The notes under the pieces are model-generated. The model was not told where the DNA came from, searched no databases, and worked only from the letters and a program-made list of their open reading frames with translations. From the NCBI GenBank assembly GCA_021776515.1, contig JAJFFS010000008.1, forward strand, positions 167,894 to 231,893: a DNA stretch of 64,000 bases, given 5' to 3'. Below are positions 18,014 through 28,060 of this stretch, one piece after another (the stretch's first letter is position 1; each line of letters starts with the position of its first letter). This DNA is from Robiginitomaculum sp. (lineage in GTDB: Bacteria; Pseudomonadota; Alphaproteobacteria; Caulobacterales; Maricaulaceae). The position numbers and the translations under genes are program-made.

Positions 18014-20824
18014 ATGGAAAAGCTGAACACTCAAGAGCCGCCTGCAAATACGGTAACTCTGAGCATTGATGGTATTGAGGTCAGTGTGCCGCAAGGCACT
18101 ACGCTGAAACGTGCTGCCCGTATTATTGGCACTGACATACCTAGCCTGTGCGCTATCTCCAGCCTTAAACCCCTGGGGTCATGCCGACTATGTCTGGTGG
18201 AAATTGAAGGGCGGAAAGATACGCCGGCCTCCTGCACCACCCCGGTAAGGGAGGGCATGGTTGTTCACACGGAAACCACACGCCTGAACCGTCTGCGCAA
18301 AGGTGTGATGGAACTCTATATTTCCGATCATCCGCTTGATTGCCTGACATGCGCCGCCAATGGCGATTGCGAGTTGCAGGACATGGCCGGGCGTGTTGGC
18401 CTGCGCGATGTGCGTTATGGAATTGCGGGCGAAAACCATCTGGATAGCCCAAAAGACGAGAGCAATCCGTATTTCACTTTTGATCCGGCCAAATGTATTG
18501 TCTGTGCGCGCTGTGTACGGGCTTGTGACGAGGTGCAGGGCACACTGGCGCTCACCCTTGAAGGGCGCGGATTTGACAACAAGGTTAGCGCGGGCGGCAC
18601 AAACTTTTTCGACAGCGAATGTGTTTCCTGCGGTGCTTGTGTTCAGGCCTGTCCAACCGCAACATTGATGGAAAACAGTGTCATAGAGCTGGGCGTGCCG
18701 GACCGGGTGGTCAAAACTACCTGTGCCTATTGCGGGGTTGGTTGTTCATTTCGCGCCGAGCTGAAGGGCAATACAGTTGTCCGCATGGTGCCGGATGAAG
18801 ACGGCAAGGCCAATCATGGCCATTCCTGCGTCAAGGGCCGCTTTGCCTGGGGTTATGCCAACCACCCGGACCGCAAAACCAAACCCATGATCCGCGAGAG
18901 CATAGACGATGACTGGCGCGAGGTTGGCTGGGATGAGGCCTTTGTTTTTGCCGCCAAACGCCTGAACGCTATCAAGAAAAAACACGGACCAAAATCCATT
19001 GGCGGAATTACCTCCTCGCGTTGTACAAATGAGGAAGTATGGCTGGTACAAAAAACCATCCGTGCCGCCTTTGGCAATAACAATGTTGATACCTGCGCGC
19101 GGGTTTGTCATTCGCCCACAGGCTATGGCTTAAAGCAAACATTTGGCGAAAGTGCTGGCACGCAAAATTTTGATTCAGTGCGTGAAACAGACCTCATCAT
19201 GGTCATTGGCGCGAACCCCACCGAAGCACATCCGGTATTTGGCTCGGCCATGAAGAAACGGCTGCGCGAAGGGGCAAAGCTGATTGTACTGGACCCACGT
19301 GCAATAGAGCTGGTCAGTGCGCCGCATATTCGTGCTGATTATCATTTGGCACTATTGCCTGGCACCAATGTAGCCATGGTCAATGCTTTTGCCTACGTCA
19401 TCGTTACCGAAGGTCTGGTTGATGAAGCCTTTGTAGCAGCGCGTTGTGACACGGCCTCGTTTAATGAATGGCGCAGTTTTGCCGCCAGCGCAGAAAACAC
19501 CCCTGAAGCCGTTTCAAAAATAACCGGCGTACCGGCGGATGACATTCGTGCTGCCGCCAGGATTTATGCAACTACGCCCAATGCTGCCATTTATTATGGT
19601 CTGGGTGTGACCGAACATAGCCAGGGCTCGACCATGGTTATGGGCATGGCCAATCTGGCTATGGCAACAGGTAATATTGGTCGCGCGGGGGTTGGCGTGA
19701 ACCCCATGCGCGGTCAAAATAACGTGCAAGGCTCATGCGATATGGGTTCATTTCCTCATGAGTTTGCCGGTTATCGCCCGGTTAGCGATGACGTGACCCG
19801 CGCACAATTTGAGGCGGATTGGGGCGTAACACTGGATGCGAAGCCGGGCCTGCGCATCCCCAATATGCTGGATGAAGCCTGCGCCGGAACGTTCAAGGGG
19901 CTTTATATTCAAGGCGAGGATATTGCCCAGAGCGACCCCAATACCTTGCATGTGGAAAAGGCCTTGCGCGCTATGGAATGCGTGATTGTGCAGGACTTGT
20001 TTCTCAATGAAACCGCACGCTTTGCCCATGTGTTTTTGCCTGGAACGTCGTTTCTTGAAAAAGACGGCACCTTCATCAATGCCGAGCGGCGTATCAATCG
20101 CGTTCGCCCGGTTGCCCCTTCGCCTACCGGCTTGGCAGAATGGGAAGTTACGCAAGGGCTGAGTACAGCCATGGGCTATGAAATGAGCTACGCTTCTTCC
20201 TCTGAAATCATGGATGAAATTGCGCGCCTTTCACCCACAATGAGCAATGTCAATTTTACCATGCTGGATGAAAAAGGCTCGGTACAATGGCCCTGCACAG
20301 AGGAAACCCCGGATGGCACCCCCATCATGCATGTGGATGAATTTGTTCGCGGCAAGGGATTGTTTGTACTCACTGAATTTACCCCGACGCCAGAGCGCGC
20401 CAACCGCAAGTTCCCGCTTCTTCTGACCACCGGGCGATTGCTTAGCCAGTATAATGTTGGCCAGCAGACCCGGCGCACGCAAAACCAGCGTTGGGCGGAA
20501 CGGGATGAATTGGAAATTCATGAATCAGACGCACAAATGCGCGGTATTCGTACCGGCGATCTGGTTTCTGTTCGTTCGCGCAAGGGCGAAACAACATTGC
20601 GGGCGCGCATTTCGACGCGCGTACAGCCGGGCGTGATTTATACGACATTCCATCATCCGGAATCAGGCACCAATGTCATCACGACAGAACTTTCCGATTG
20701 GGCAACATCCTGCCCGGAATATAAAGTCACCGCCGTGCAAATTCATCCGGCCAATCATCTCTCGGATTGGCAAAATGATCATGACCATGAACGCAAACCC
20801 GCCGTCATAGATGCCGCTGAGTAA
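18014..20824 (+). CDS. fdsA: NAD-dependent formate dehydrogenase, catalytic alpha subunit
   Basis: Molybdopterin formate dehydrogenase of 936 residues oxidising formate to CO2. Domains in order: 2Fe-2S (C46, C57, C60, C74), His-Cys 4Fe-4S (HPLDCLTCAANGDC, about 108-121), two ferredoxin clusters (CIVCARCVRAC near 161, CVSCGACVQAC near 202), a further cluster CAYCGVGC near 236, and the active-site loop RVCHSPTGYG near 364-373, so the metal ligand is Cys, not selenocysteine. The ATG at 18014 follows AGGAGAGG and starts 10 bases after fdsB; an upstream in-frame start would lie inside fdsB. Confidence 0.97.
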   Translation: MEKLNTQEPPANTVTLSIDGIEVSVPQGTTLKRAARIIGTDIPSLCAISSLKPLGSCRLCLVEIEGRKDTPASCTTPVREGMVVHTETTRLNRLRKGVMELYISDHPLDCLTCAANGDCELQDMAGRVGLRDVRYGIAGENHLDSPKDESNPYFTFDPAKCIVCARCVRACDEVQGTLALTLEGRGFDNKVSAGGTNFFDSECVSCGACVQACPTATLMENSVIELGVPDRVVKTTCAYCGVGCSFRAELKGNTVVRMVPDEDGKANHGHSCVKGRFAWGYANHPDRKTKPMIRESIDDDWREVGWDEAFVFAAKRLNAIKKKHGPKSIGGITSSRCTNEEVWLVQKTIRAAFGNNNVDTCARVCHSPTGYGLKQTFGESAGTQNFDSVRETDLIMVIGANPTEAHPVFGSAMKKRLREGAKLIVLDPRAIELVSAPHIRADYHLALLPGTNVAMVNAFAYVIVTEGLVDEAFVAARCDTASFNEWRSFAASAENTPEAVSKITGVPADDIRAAARIYATTPNAAIYYGLGVTEHSQGSTMVMGMANLAMATGNIGRAGVGVNPMRGQNNVQGSCDMGSFPHEFAGYRPVSDDVTRAQFEADWGVTLDAKPGLRIPNMLDEACAGTFKGLYIQGEDIAQSDPNTLHVEKALRAMECVIVQDLFLNETARFAHVFLPGTSFLEKDGTFINAERRINRVRPVAPSPTGLAEWEVTQGLSTAMGYEMSYASSSEIMDEIARLSPTMSNVNFTMLDEKGSVQWPCTEETPDGTPIMHVDEFVRGKGLFVLTEFTPTPERANRKFPLLLTTGRLLSQYNVGQQTRRTQNQRWAERDELEIHESDAQMRGIRTGDLVSVRSRKGETTLRARISTRVQPGVIYTTFHHPESGTNVITTELSDWATSCPEYKVTAVQIHPANHLSDWQNDHDHERKPAVIDAAE

Positions 20825-20829
20825 ATTTG

Positions 20830-21642
20830 ATGAGTAATGAGGGAGCAAACAAATACGTTCGTGCCTCGCGGCTAGGGCCAGACGGGCAGCAAGAGCTTGA
20901 CTGGTGCGCGCCCGCCGAAGTGCCCATTGGCATGGTTTATAACAAAACACCCCATGCGGTGATGATGGCGACACCAGAGGACTTACAGGATTTTGCTGTT
21001 GGGTACGCGCTGGCGGAGGGTGTTATCAATCAGGCTGATGAGCTTCAAGACCTTAGCTTCCAACACCTTGAGAACGGCATAGAGTTGCACATGCGCATCC
21101 CGGACAAGCGCATGGAACGCCTGAAACTTCACGGGCAGAGACGGGCGCATTTTGGCCGGGCGGGATGCGGGCTTTGCGGTGTCGACCGGCTGGAGGATGC
21201 CATACGTCCCTTGCCCACTCTACCTGATACGTCGTTATGCATACCCTATACCATGGCCGCAGAAGCAGCCCAAAACCTTGGAAAAAAACAACCATTACGG
21301 CGTCTCAATAAAAGTGTTCATGGCGCAGCATGGGTAAACACCCAAGGCGAAATCACCCATGTGCGTGAGGACATAGGCCGCCATAATGCACTGGATAAAC
21401 TCATCGGCGCTTGTGCTGGAGATGGTATTGATTTTGAAACAGGTTTTGCCCTGCTTTCCAGCCGCTGCACATTCGAGCTGGCACAAAAATGTGCTCTGGC
21501 TGGCATTAGCGCGCTTCTGACCCTGTCTGCTCCCTCTGCCAGCGCTATTGAAACAGCAAAGCGAGCTAATCTTGGCCTTGCCTCATGGGATCGCCGGGAA
21601 GGTGCTCTGGTGGTTTTTACGGGTAACGTCTGGACGGGATAG
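20830..21642 (+). CDS. fdhD: formate dehydrogenase accessory sulfurtransferase
   Basis: FdhD/FdsC-type protein of 270 residues that sulfurates the molybdenum cofactor for formate dehydrogenase. The sulfur-carrying pair is visible as AGCGLCGVDRLED near 114-126, and the later VREDIGRHNALDKLIG near 178-193 and SSRCTFELAQK near 213-223 are family marks. It starts five bases after the fdsA stop. A small fdsD gene, often the last gene of such operons, is not present before the next gene, which is on the other strand. Confidence 0.95.
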   Translation: MSNEGANKYVRASRLGPDGQQELDWCAPAEVPIGMVYNKTPHAVMMATPEDLQDFAVGYALAEGVINQADELQDLSFQHLENGIELHMRIPDKRMERLKLHGQRRAHFGRAGCGLCGVDRLEDAIRPLPTLPDTSLCIPYTMAAEAAQNLGKKQPLRRLNKSVHGAAWVNTQGEITHVREDIGRHNALDKLIGACAGDGIDFETGFALLSSRCTFELAQKCALAGISALLTLSAPSASAIETAKRANLGLASWDRREGALVVFTGNVWTG

Positions 21643-21669
21643 CTGTGCTTTCCAAACTGGTTGTATACC

Positions 21670-22359
21670 TTACATCAAGCCAAGAGCCTTGAAACTTGCA
21701 ACATCATCGCGGCCAACGATGATGTGATCATGGACGCTTATTTTCAAGGCACGCGCGGCGGTAATCACCTCGCGTGTCATTTCAATATCATTTTTGGAAG
21801 GCGTGGGATCACCACTGGGATGATTGTGGACCAGAATGACTGCGGAGGCACCCAGTTCCAGTGCTCGGCGTAATATTTCGCGCGGATAAACCGGTGTGTG
21901 ATCAACTGTGCCCTGCCCTTGCACCTCATCACCGATGAGGCGGTTTTTGCGGTCCAGAAATAATACCCGGAACTGCTCCCGGGTTTCCTGCCCCAACGCG
22001 GCACGACAATAGTCCAGTAATGCCGTCCAGCTCGATACCACCGGGCGGTTCATAACGCCGTGTTTATGCACGCGTAAGGCGGCGGCATGGATGATTTTAA
22101 GTTCGCGAGCGCTGGTTTCACTCATGCCGGTAATTTCGCCAAGGCGCTTTGGCTCGGCTCCCAATACTTCAGCAAAACCGCCAAAAGTTTCGACCAGTGC
22201 TTTTGCCAGTGCTTTTACATCGCGGCGCGGAATAGCGCGAAACAATAATAGCTCCAACAGCTCATAATCGGCCAGTGCATCTGGTCCGTTTTGGCTAAAT
22301 CTATTGCGTAATCTGTCGCGGTGACCGTGATAGTGAGGTTTGGTTTTTTTGTCGCTCAT
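21670..22359 (-). CDS. radC: RadC/JAB-domain protein
   Basis: Protein of 229 residues with a helix-hairpin-helix part (about 60-90, [15 protein letters not shown]) and an MPN/JAMM metalloprotease-like domain (about 105-225) with [16 protein letters not shown]. The family was named for DNA repair, but that function has not held up and its true role is unknown. The start overlaps the stop of map by four bases (ATGA), so both belong to one minus-strand operon with the thioesterase gene. Confidence 0.94.
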   Translation of the reverse strand: MSDKKTKPHYHGHRDRLRNRFSQNGPDALADYELLELLLFRAIPRRDVKALAKALVETFGGFAEVLGAEPKRLGEITGMSETSARELKIIHAAALRVHKHGVMNRPVVSSWTALLDYCRAALGQETREQFRVLFLDRKNRLIGDEVQGQGTVDHTPVYPREILRRALELGASAVILVHNHPSGDPTPSKNDIEMTREVITAARALKISVHDHIIVGRDDVASFKALGLM

Positions 22360-23186
22360 GCGGGGTTCGGCTGGGCCGGGTTATGCAACCCTGCCGGGGA
22401 TGTGGTGAAAATTTCAGCCCCGTCCGCCGTCACACCAATAGAGTGTTCAAACTGCGCAGACAGGGATCGGTCGCGGGTTACTGCTGTCCAGCCATCAGAG
22501 AGAATTTTTACCGCCGGCTTACCAAGATTAAGCATGGGCTCGATCGTGAAAAACATCCCCTCTTTTAACTCCACGCCCGTTTTGGGTTGGCCATAATGCA
22601 ACACATTGGGGACATCATGAAATACTTGACCCAGACCATGACCGCAAAAATCACGTACCACGGCGCAGCGCTCAGCCTCGGCATAGGATTGAATGGCATG
22701 ACCAATATCGCCAAGGTAAGCGCCGGGTCGGACTTGCGCTATGCCGCGCTCAAGGGCTTCATAGGTAATATCAATCAGGCGGCGTGCCCGCCGTTTGACA
22801 TTTCCTATAGCAAACATACGGCTGGTATCCCCGTGCCAGCCATCCAGAATAAGCGTCACGTCAACATTGACAATATCGCCATCTTTGAGTGTTTTCTCTC
22901 CAGGTATGCCATGACACACCACATGGTTGGCAGAAATGCACAAGGTTTTGGGGTAACCACGATAATATAAACAGGCCGGCGTAGAGCCATGATCGAGCAT
23001 GAATTCACGGGCCATGCGGTCCAGATCCTCGGTAAGGACGCCAGGAAGCATGTGTTCACAAAGCATATCAAGGCATTCAGCCGCCAGGCGGCCCGCATTG
23101 CGCATGCCTTCATAATCTTCTGCCGGGTGCAGCTTAATCATGTTCGTACGCCCGGCCGGGGCATCGGCGGCTTCGGTAAAAGTCAT
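22356..23186 (-). CDS. map: methionine aminopeptidase, type I
   Basis: Removes N-terminal Met from nascent proteins. The 276-residue chain shows the metal ligands in order: [19 protein letters not shown] (two Asp), [14 protein letters not shown] (His) and FTIEPML (Glu). The first 20 or so residues ([15 protein letters not shown]) extend beyond typical forms; a second ATG follows at residue 16 ([13 protein letters not shown]), which could be the true start. It overlaps the thioesterase stop by one base (TAATG). Confidence 0.96.
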   Translation of the reverse strand: MTFTEAADAPAGRTNMIKLHPAEDYEGMRNAGRLAAECLDMLCEHMLPGVLTEDLDRMAREFMLDHGSTPACLYYRGYPKTLCISANHVVCHGIPGEKTLKDGDIVNVDVTLILDGWHGDTSRMFAIGNVKRRARRLIDITYEALERGIAQVRPGAYLGDIGHAIQSYAEAERCAVVRDFCGHGLGQVFHDVPNVLHYGQPKTGVELKEGMFFTIEPMLNLGKPAVKILSDGWTAVTRDRSLSAQFEHSIGVTADGAEIFTTSPAGLHNPAQPNPA

Positions 23187-23659
23187 TATTCTATATTCGC
23201 ATTGTTATCTAGAGCATCTCTAACTTGGTCCTTTACCGCGTAATGTGCAACAAGTTCCTCACTCATTCGTGCCGGTCTGCCGGTATCCAGATTAAAACAT
23301 ACCAGTTTCCAGTGTGAGCGAAAAATGGTTTGTCCGGTATCTGCGCGGCATATCTGATAGCGCCGCTCAGCCCGCAAGCGTCCATCTGATGCAACAATCC
23401 ATACAGCTACATCCAGTTCGTCGCCGGAATAGCTGGAGGCCAGATAGTCAGTTTCAGCGCGCATTACCGCCATGCCGCGCCGGGCGGCAGCACAGGTTTG
23501 TTTATCAAAACCAAAACTGTCCCAATGCGCCCAGGCGGTTTCATCCAGCCAGATGTTATAGACCGCATTGTTGACATGACCGAAGGCATCAATGTGCTCA
23601 GGCTTTGCCGAAACCCGATGAATGAAGGGTTCGGGTAAATCCCATTTGTTCGTATTCAT
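23186..23659 (-). CDS. acyl-CoA thioesterase, hotdog fold (4HBT)
   Basis: Hydrolase of 157 residues of the YbgC/FadM type. The catalytic-helix motif DAFGHVNNAVYNIWLDE lies at about 19-35, with Asp as the likely active residue, and the rest fits one hotdog domain. It would cleave acyl-CoA thioesters of unknown chain length. It is the first gene of a three-gene minus-strand operon with map and radC; functional linkage among the three is not evident. Confidence 0.88.
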   Translation of the reverse strand: MNTNKWDLPEPFIHRVSAKPEHIDAFGHVNNAVYNIWLDETAWAHWDSFGFDKQTCAAARRGMAVMRAETDYLASSYSGDELDVAVWIVASDGRLRAERRYQICRADTGQTIFRSHWKLVCFNLDTGRPARMSEELVAHYAVKDQVRDALDNNANIE

Positions 23660-24053
23660 GGTGCCTGAGTTCTGTTGTGAGTTATACTTTCTGCATAGGA
23701 CTATACTATATAGCGCTCTTCAAAGACAACACGCAAACGCCGGTTTTATCAACCTCCTGAGATTGGGGTTGGACAAGGGAAATTTCCAATCTGCACAGAT
23801 CTCGCTCATAAAATTTGCAAACAAAGATGTGTTTGTTCAACATATTTTCCATAAAAATATAAAATAGCGTTTTTTCATTTGGAACGCTCAAAACGTTGTA
23901 AATTTGCCACAGTCGCAATCTTCTACCGGGTCAAACACTGCAAAAACAGCGTTTTATTGGCTAGGTATGATAAATGCGTTTATGAAGTGTACACCCTGTG
24001 GGGGGCAATAAGACACCAATTTTATCAAATCCGGTACCTTGAAGGGAAAACCA
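23660..24053. other. divergent intergenic region before the second TonB receptor
   Basis: This AT-rich 394-base gap separates the thioesterase operon (minus) and a TonB receptor gene (plus). ATATTTT (23842-23848) and AAAATAT (23854-23860) form a short inverted repeat that might be an operator. I see no coding sequence I would support here. Confidence 0.5.
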
Positions 24054-26294
24054 ATGAGAACGAAACATGCAATGAAAACGGCAATGCTTTGCGCGGCTTC
24101 GTGCTTTGCACTAACCAGTGCCGTTGCCGTACAGGCGCAGACAGCGGGCAATGTTCTGGAAGACGAGATTATTGTTACGGCCACCAAAAAAGCGGGCGGC
24201 GTTAACATTCAGGAAGCTCCTGTTGCGATCACTGCTTTTGGCGAGGCGCAAATCGAAGCTCTGCACGTAACGGACCTGCAAAGCCTTAGTTATTCAGTTC
24301 CAAATGTCTCGCTGGAAGATGTTGGCACAACACCAGGCGTGGCTAATTTTTCCATTCGTGGGCTGGGAATTAACAGCTCTATCCCGTCCATTGATCCAAC
24401 AGTGGGTGTATTTGTCGACGGTATGTATCTCGGCATTAATGGCGGGATCGTGATGGATGTTTTTGATCTGGAAAGCATCGAGGTTTTACGCGGACCACAG
24501 GGCATTCTCTTTGGTCGTAACGTGACCGGCGGCGCAGTTCTGATCAATACTAAAAAACCGGGTAATGAGTTTGAAGCTTCATTCAAGGCGGCTGCTGAAT
24601 CCGGCTTTAAAAACACCGGTGGTAATTATTATCTAATGGGTACTGTTTCGGGCCCTATTGTCGAGGATCGCCTGTATGCAAAATTAGCGGCCTATTACAA
24701 TAAAGATGATGGCTATTTCAAAAATTATGAAGGTGGCCCGGCTTTTGGACAGCCCGATGCGTTTAGCAATTTTGGCGAATCTGAAACTATTTTGTTCCGC
24801 CCATCAATCGTCTTTACACCTAATGACAATGCAGAGTTTATTCTGCGTTATGAACATGGTGAAAGCGATGGCGATGGCCCGGCTTCGCAAAACCATCCGG
24901 GTGTTAATGGAACCTTCCCCAATGCTTTCGTCAGCTTTGATCGCAATTCAGATAGTTTCTCGATCGATGAAGATGGTTTTTATGACAATGAATGGGACCA
25001 GATTATCTTTGAGACCAATGTGGATGTAGCTTTTGGTAATGGTACCATTACCAATATCTTTGGTTATCGGGACTTCACCAGTTCAGGCCGCAGCGATATT
25101 GATGCGACACCTCTGGCCTTGTTCCACGCTCCGTTTGGTACAAATCAGGATCAGTGGAGTAATGAGCTACGTTATGCTGGCACCTTTGGTGACAAGTTTG
25201 ATCTGACCACCGGGGTTTATTACTTCACGCAAGATACGGTCTATCAGGAGGCTCGTAACATTGCCTTTGGGACGCTGAACTTCTTTGGTGGTGGTGTACA
25301 GGATCAGAAAACCTATGGTGTTTTTGCCCAGGGTGATTATGCCGTTACTGATCAGTTCAATGTCATTCTAGGCGGGCGTTACACCCACGAGAAGAAAGTA
25401 GCTGATATTGCCACACTGATTTTTAATCGCACACCTTGCGATGTTCGTGATGGCACCTGCCCGTTTGATTTCAGTGGCCAGGATTCATGGTCTAACTTCT
25501 CTCCCAAGGTTGGTTTCACCTATGAGGCGAATGACGACTGGAATGTTTATGGTCACTGGACCAAAGGTTTCCGTTCAGGCGGCTTTAATTTCCGCAATAC
25601 GTCAGCGGCTTTTCTGCCCACACCTTTTGATGAGGAAAAAGTCAGTTCATTCGAGGTTGGCTTTAAAGGGCAGCCCAATGGCAAGGCTCGTATTAATACA
25701 GCCATTTTCTATAATGATGTTTCCAACATGCAGCGCGAGATTAACCTGGCTGACCCTCTGGCCGGTGTGGTGCAGTTTATACGCAATACCGCAGATGCCA
25801 CAATTTGGGGCTTTGAGTCGGAACTGCAAGTCTATGTAATGGACATGCTGACACTTTTGGGCTCGGTTGGTTATACCGATGGCAGCTATGACAGTGTGGC
25901 GTTCGACCTCAATGGTGACAGTGTCCTGGATGCCGCGGATAAGGCTTTGAAAATTCCGCGCCTGGCACCATGGACCTACAGTTTTGGGTTTTTGTTCACC
26001 AGCGAAGTACCCGGTCTGGGCACATGGTCTTTGCGGACCAATTACAGCCACCGTGATCATTCCTTCTACACGGATAACAATCTGGGTGAGCTGAACAGCG
26101 CAAACATGCTGGACTTTAATCTGGGTGTGACGACCGAGAATGACGTTACCGTCTCTCTTTATGGGAAAAACATCTTGAATGAAGTGACCCACGGTGGTGA
26201 TACACAATTACCAGCTACGCTTGGTGGTGGTTCTTTTGCACCACTGAACAAGGGCCGGATTATCGGTATCGAGCTGAAGGTTGATCTACGCTAG
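24054..26294 (+). CDS. TonB-dependent receptor
   Basis: Complete outer-membrane receptor of 746 residues. A signal peptide ends near AVQAQ (about 28); the plug begins with EDEIIVTATKKAGG and contains IRGLGINSS and IEVLRGPQGILFGRN. The barrel follows, ending in a terminal strand GIELKVDLR. The ATG at 24054 is preceded by GAAGGG at suitable distance. Such receptors with sugar-, steroid- or terpenoid-like ligands are abundant in this lineage; the ligand is unknown. No inner-membrane partner is adjacent. Confidence 0.94.
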   Translation: MRTKHAMKTAMLCAASCFALTSAVAVQAQTAGNVLEDEIIVTATKKAGGVNIQEAPVAITAFGEAQIEALHVTDLQSLSYSVPNVSLEDVGTTPGVANFSIRGLGINSSIPSIDPTVGVFVDGMYLGINGGIVMDVFDLESIEVLRGPQGILFGRNVTGGAVLINTKKPGNEFEASFKAAAESGFKNTGGNYYLMGTVSGPIVEDRLYAKLAAYYNKDDGYFKNYEGGPAFGQPDAFSNFGESETILFRPSIVFTPNDNAEFILRYEHGESDGDGPASQNHPGVNGTFPNAFVSFDRNSDSFSIDEDGFYDNEWDQIIFETNVDVAFGNGTITNIFGYRDFTSSGRSDIDATPLALFHAPFGTNQDQWSNELRYAGTFGDKFDLTTGVYYFTQDTVYQEARNIAFGTLNFFGGGVQDQKTYGVFAQGDYAVTDQFNVILGGRYTHEKKVADIATLIFNRTPCDVRDGTCPFDFSGQDSWSNFSPKVGFTYEANDDWNVYGHWTKGFRSGGFNFRNTSAAFLPTPFDEEKVSSFEVGFKGQPNGKARINTAIFYNDVSNMQREINLADPLAGVVQFIRNTADATIWGFESELQVYVMDMLTLLGSVGYTDGSYDSVAFDLNGDSVLDAADKALKIPRLAPWTYSFGFLFTSEVPGLGTWSLRTNYSHRDHSFYTDNNLGELNSANMLDFNLGVTTENDVTVSLYGKNILNEVTHGGDTQLPATLGGGSFAPLNKGRIIGIELKVDLR

Positions 26295-26317
26295 TCCTAG
26301 ACACAAACAGGAATACA

Positions 26318-26345
26318 AAAGCGCCGCAGGAAACTGCGGCGCTTT
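26318..26345 (+). terminator. Rho-independent terminator, probably bidirectional
   Basis: AAAGCGCCGCAG, loop GAAA and CTGCGGCGCTTT form a perfect 12-base-pair stem with a GNRA tetraloop, followed by a run of T. It lies between the convergent TonB receptor and aceB genes. A-rich sequence on the other side lets it act in both directions. Confidence 0.92.
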
Positions 26346-26362
26346 TTTTGATTTTATCTAAG

Positions 26363-27964
26363 TTACTTAATTAATTCATAGGCTGGTGTCGTCAGAAACT
26401 CAGTGAACTTGTCATCCATAACCAGCGCACGCATAACCTTTGCGGCGTCTTCAATGCGGCTGGAAACCCAGTCTTCGCTGCTCATATTAGCCTTTAATTC
26501 TGTCAGCACTTCAGCAAACTGATTTTGCAAAAACGCGGCATCAACAGTTTTCCCATCACCCATCGTCGCGCCATGCACGCGCCATTGCCAGAGCTGTGCG
26601 CGGGAGATTTCCGCCGTTGCTGCATCTTCCATCAAATTATGAATGGGCGCGGCACCCTGGCCGCGCAACCATGAGGCAATGTACAAAATACCCACCTCGA
26701 TATTGGTGCGCACACCGCCTACGGTTATGGCCCCGGTGCTGGGCGAGAGAAGGTCGGCGGCGCTGGCTGAGAAACCGTTCAGGCGTTCCACCTGATTGGG
26801 TTGTGTCATGTGCTCATCAAACACCTCGCTTGCCAGAGCGACCATGCCCGGATGTGCCACCCAGGTGCCATCATGGCCGTCTTTTACTTCGCGTTCCTTG
26901 TCGGCGCGTACTTTGGCAAAAGCAGCATCATTGGCCGCATTATCGCCCTTAACCGGAATTTGTGCCGCCATACCGCCAATTGCATGAGCACCGCGCCGGT
27001 GGCAGGTCTCAATGACCAGGCGCGAATAGGCCCGCATAAAGGGCGAGGTCATGCTGACTTCTGCGCGGTCTGGCAGAATTCGTTCGGCGCGGTTGGCAAA
27101 ACGTTTAATATAGCTGAAAATATAGTCCCAGCGCCCGCAATTAAGACCGACGATATGATCACGCAAGGCATAAAGAATTTCATCAATCTCAAAGCTGGCC
27201 AGAATGGTTTCGATGAGAACGGTAACGCGTACCGTGCCAACGGGCAGACCCAGTTTTTCTTGCGCGTGCAGAATAACCATATTCCATAATCGTGCTTCGC
27301 CAGCATTTTCCAGCTTGGGCAGATAGTAATAAGGCCCGCTATTCAGGTTTTTAAGCGCCTCATGATTATGAAACAGGTAAAGCCCAAAATCAAAAAGCGA
27401 GGCGGAGACCTCTTCGCCATCAACCTGCATGTGCGCTTCCGTCATGTGCCAACCACGTGGCCGCACCAGTAAAACTGCCGGGTTGGCATTGAGCGCATAG
27501 GATTTGCCTCGTGCTGTGTCCTCAAAACTTATGGTGCGGGCATTGGCATCGCGCAGGTTTACCTGACCCTGCACCATGTTTGTCCACTGCGGCGCTGAGG
27601 CGTCTTCAAAATCAGCCATGAAGCATTTGGCGCCGCAGTTCAGTGCATTGATGACCATTTTACGATCCACCGGGCCAGTGATCTCCACCCGCCTGTCCTG
27701 CAGGTCCGCAGGCACGGGGCGTACGCGCCAGTTGCCTGCGCGAATGTCGGCAGTTTCAGTTAAAAAGTCAGGATCCTGACCCGCGTCCAGTGCTTTTTGA
27801 CGGGTTTTTCTGGCCTCCAGCAAGGCTGTGCGGGCCGGGTTAAACCGCCTATGCAGATCAGCAATGAAGGCAAGGGCGTCCGGGTTCAGTATTGTGTTAA
27901 ACTCTGGTTCTGCCGACCCGGTTATGGTCACGCCATCCGGGCATGAAAAAGCATGTGTTGTCAT
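26363..27964 (-). CDS. aceB: malate synthase A
   Basis: Condenses glyoxylate with acetyl-CoA to malate. The 533-residue protein is of the A form, with CFMADFEDASAPQWTN near 111-126, VLLVRPRGWHM near 162-172 and SRAQLWQWRVHG near 457-468, where the catalytic acid and its surroundings lie in this family. It is followed upstream by aceA on the same strand with a gap of about 96 bases. Together they give the glyoxylate bypass, used on C2 compounds and fatty acids. Confidence 0.97.
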   Translation of the reverse strand: MTTHAFSCPDGVTITGSAEPEFNTILNPDALAFIADLHRRFNPARTALLEARKTRQKALDAGQDPDFLTETADIRAGNWRVRPVPADLQDRRVEITGPVDRKMVINALNCGAKCFMADFEDASAPQWTNMVQGQVNLRDANARTISFEDTARGKSYALNANPAVLLVRPRGWHMTEAHMQVDGEEVSASLFDFGLYLFHNHEALKNLNSGPYYYLPKLENAGEARLWNMVILHAQEKLGLPVGTVRVTVLIETILASFEIDEILYALRDHIVGLNCGRWDYIFSYIKRFANRAERILPDRAEVSMTSPFMRAYSRLVIETCHRRGAHAIGGMAAQIPVKGDNAANDAAFAKVRADKEREVKDGHDGTWVAHPGMVALASEVFDEHMTQPNQVERLNGFSASAADLLSPSTGAITVGGVRTNIEVGILYIASWLRGQGAAPIHNLMEDAATAEISRAQLWQWRVHGATMGDGKTVDAAFLQNQFAEVLTELKANMSSEDWVSSRIEDAAKVMRALVMDDKFTEFLTTPAYELIK

Positions 27965-28060
27965 TTAGTTTTCCTGAAAAAGTACGCGGGTTTGGTATGT
28001 GCCCCGGCAGGCGGATAGTTTCAACCCTTCACCCACCGAGACCTATACGTCGACCGAACT

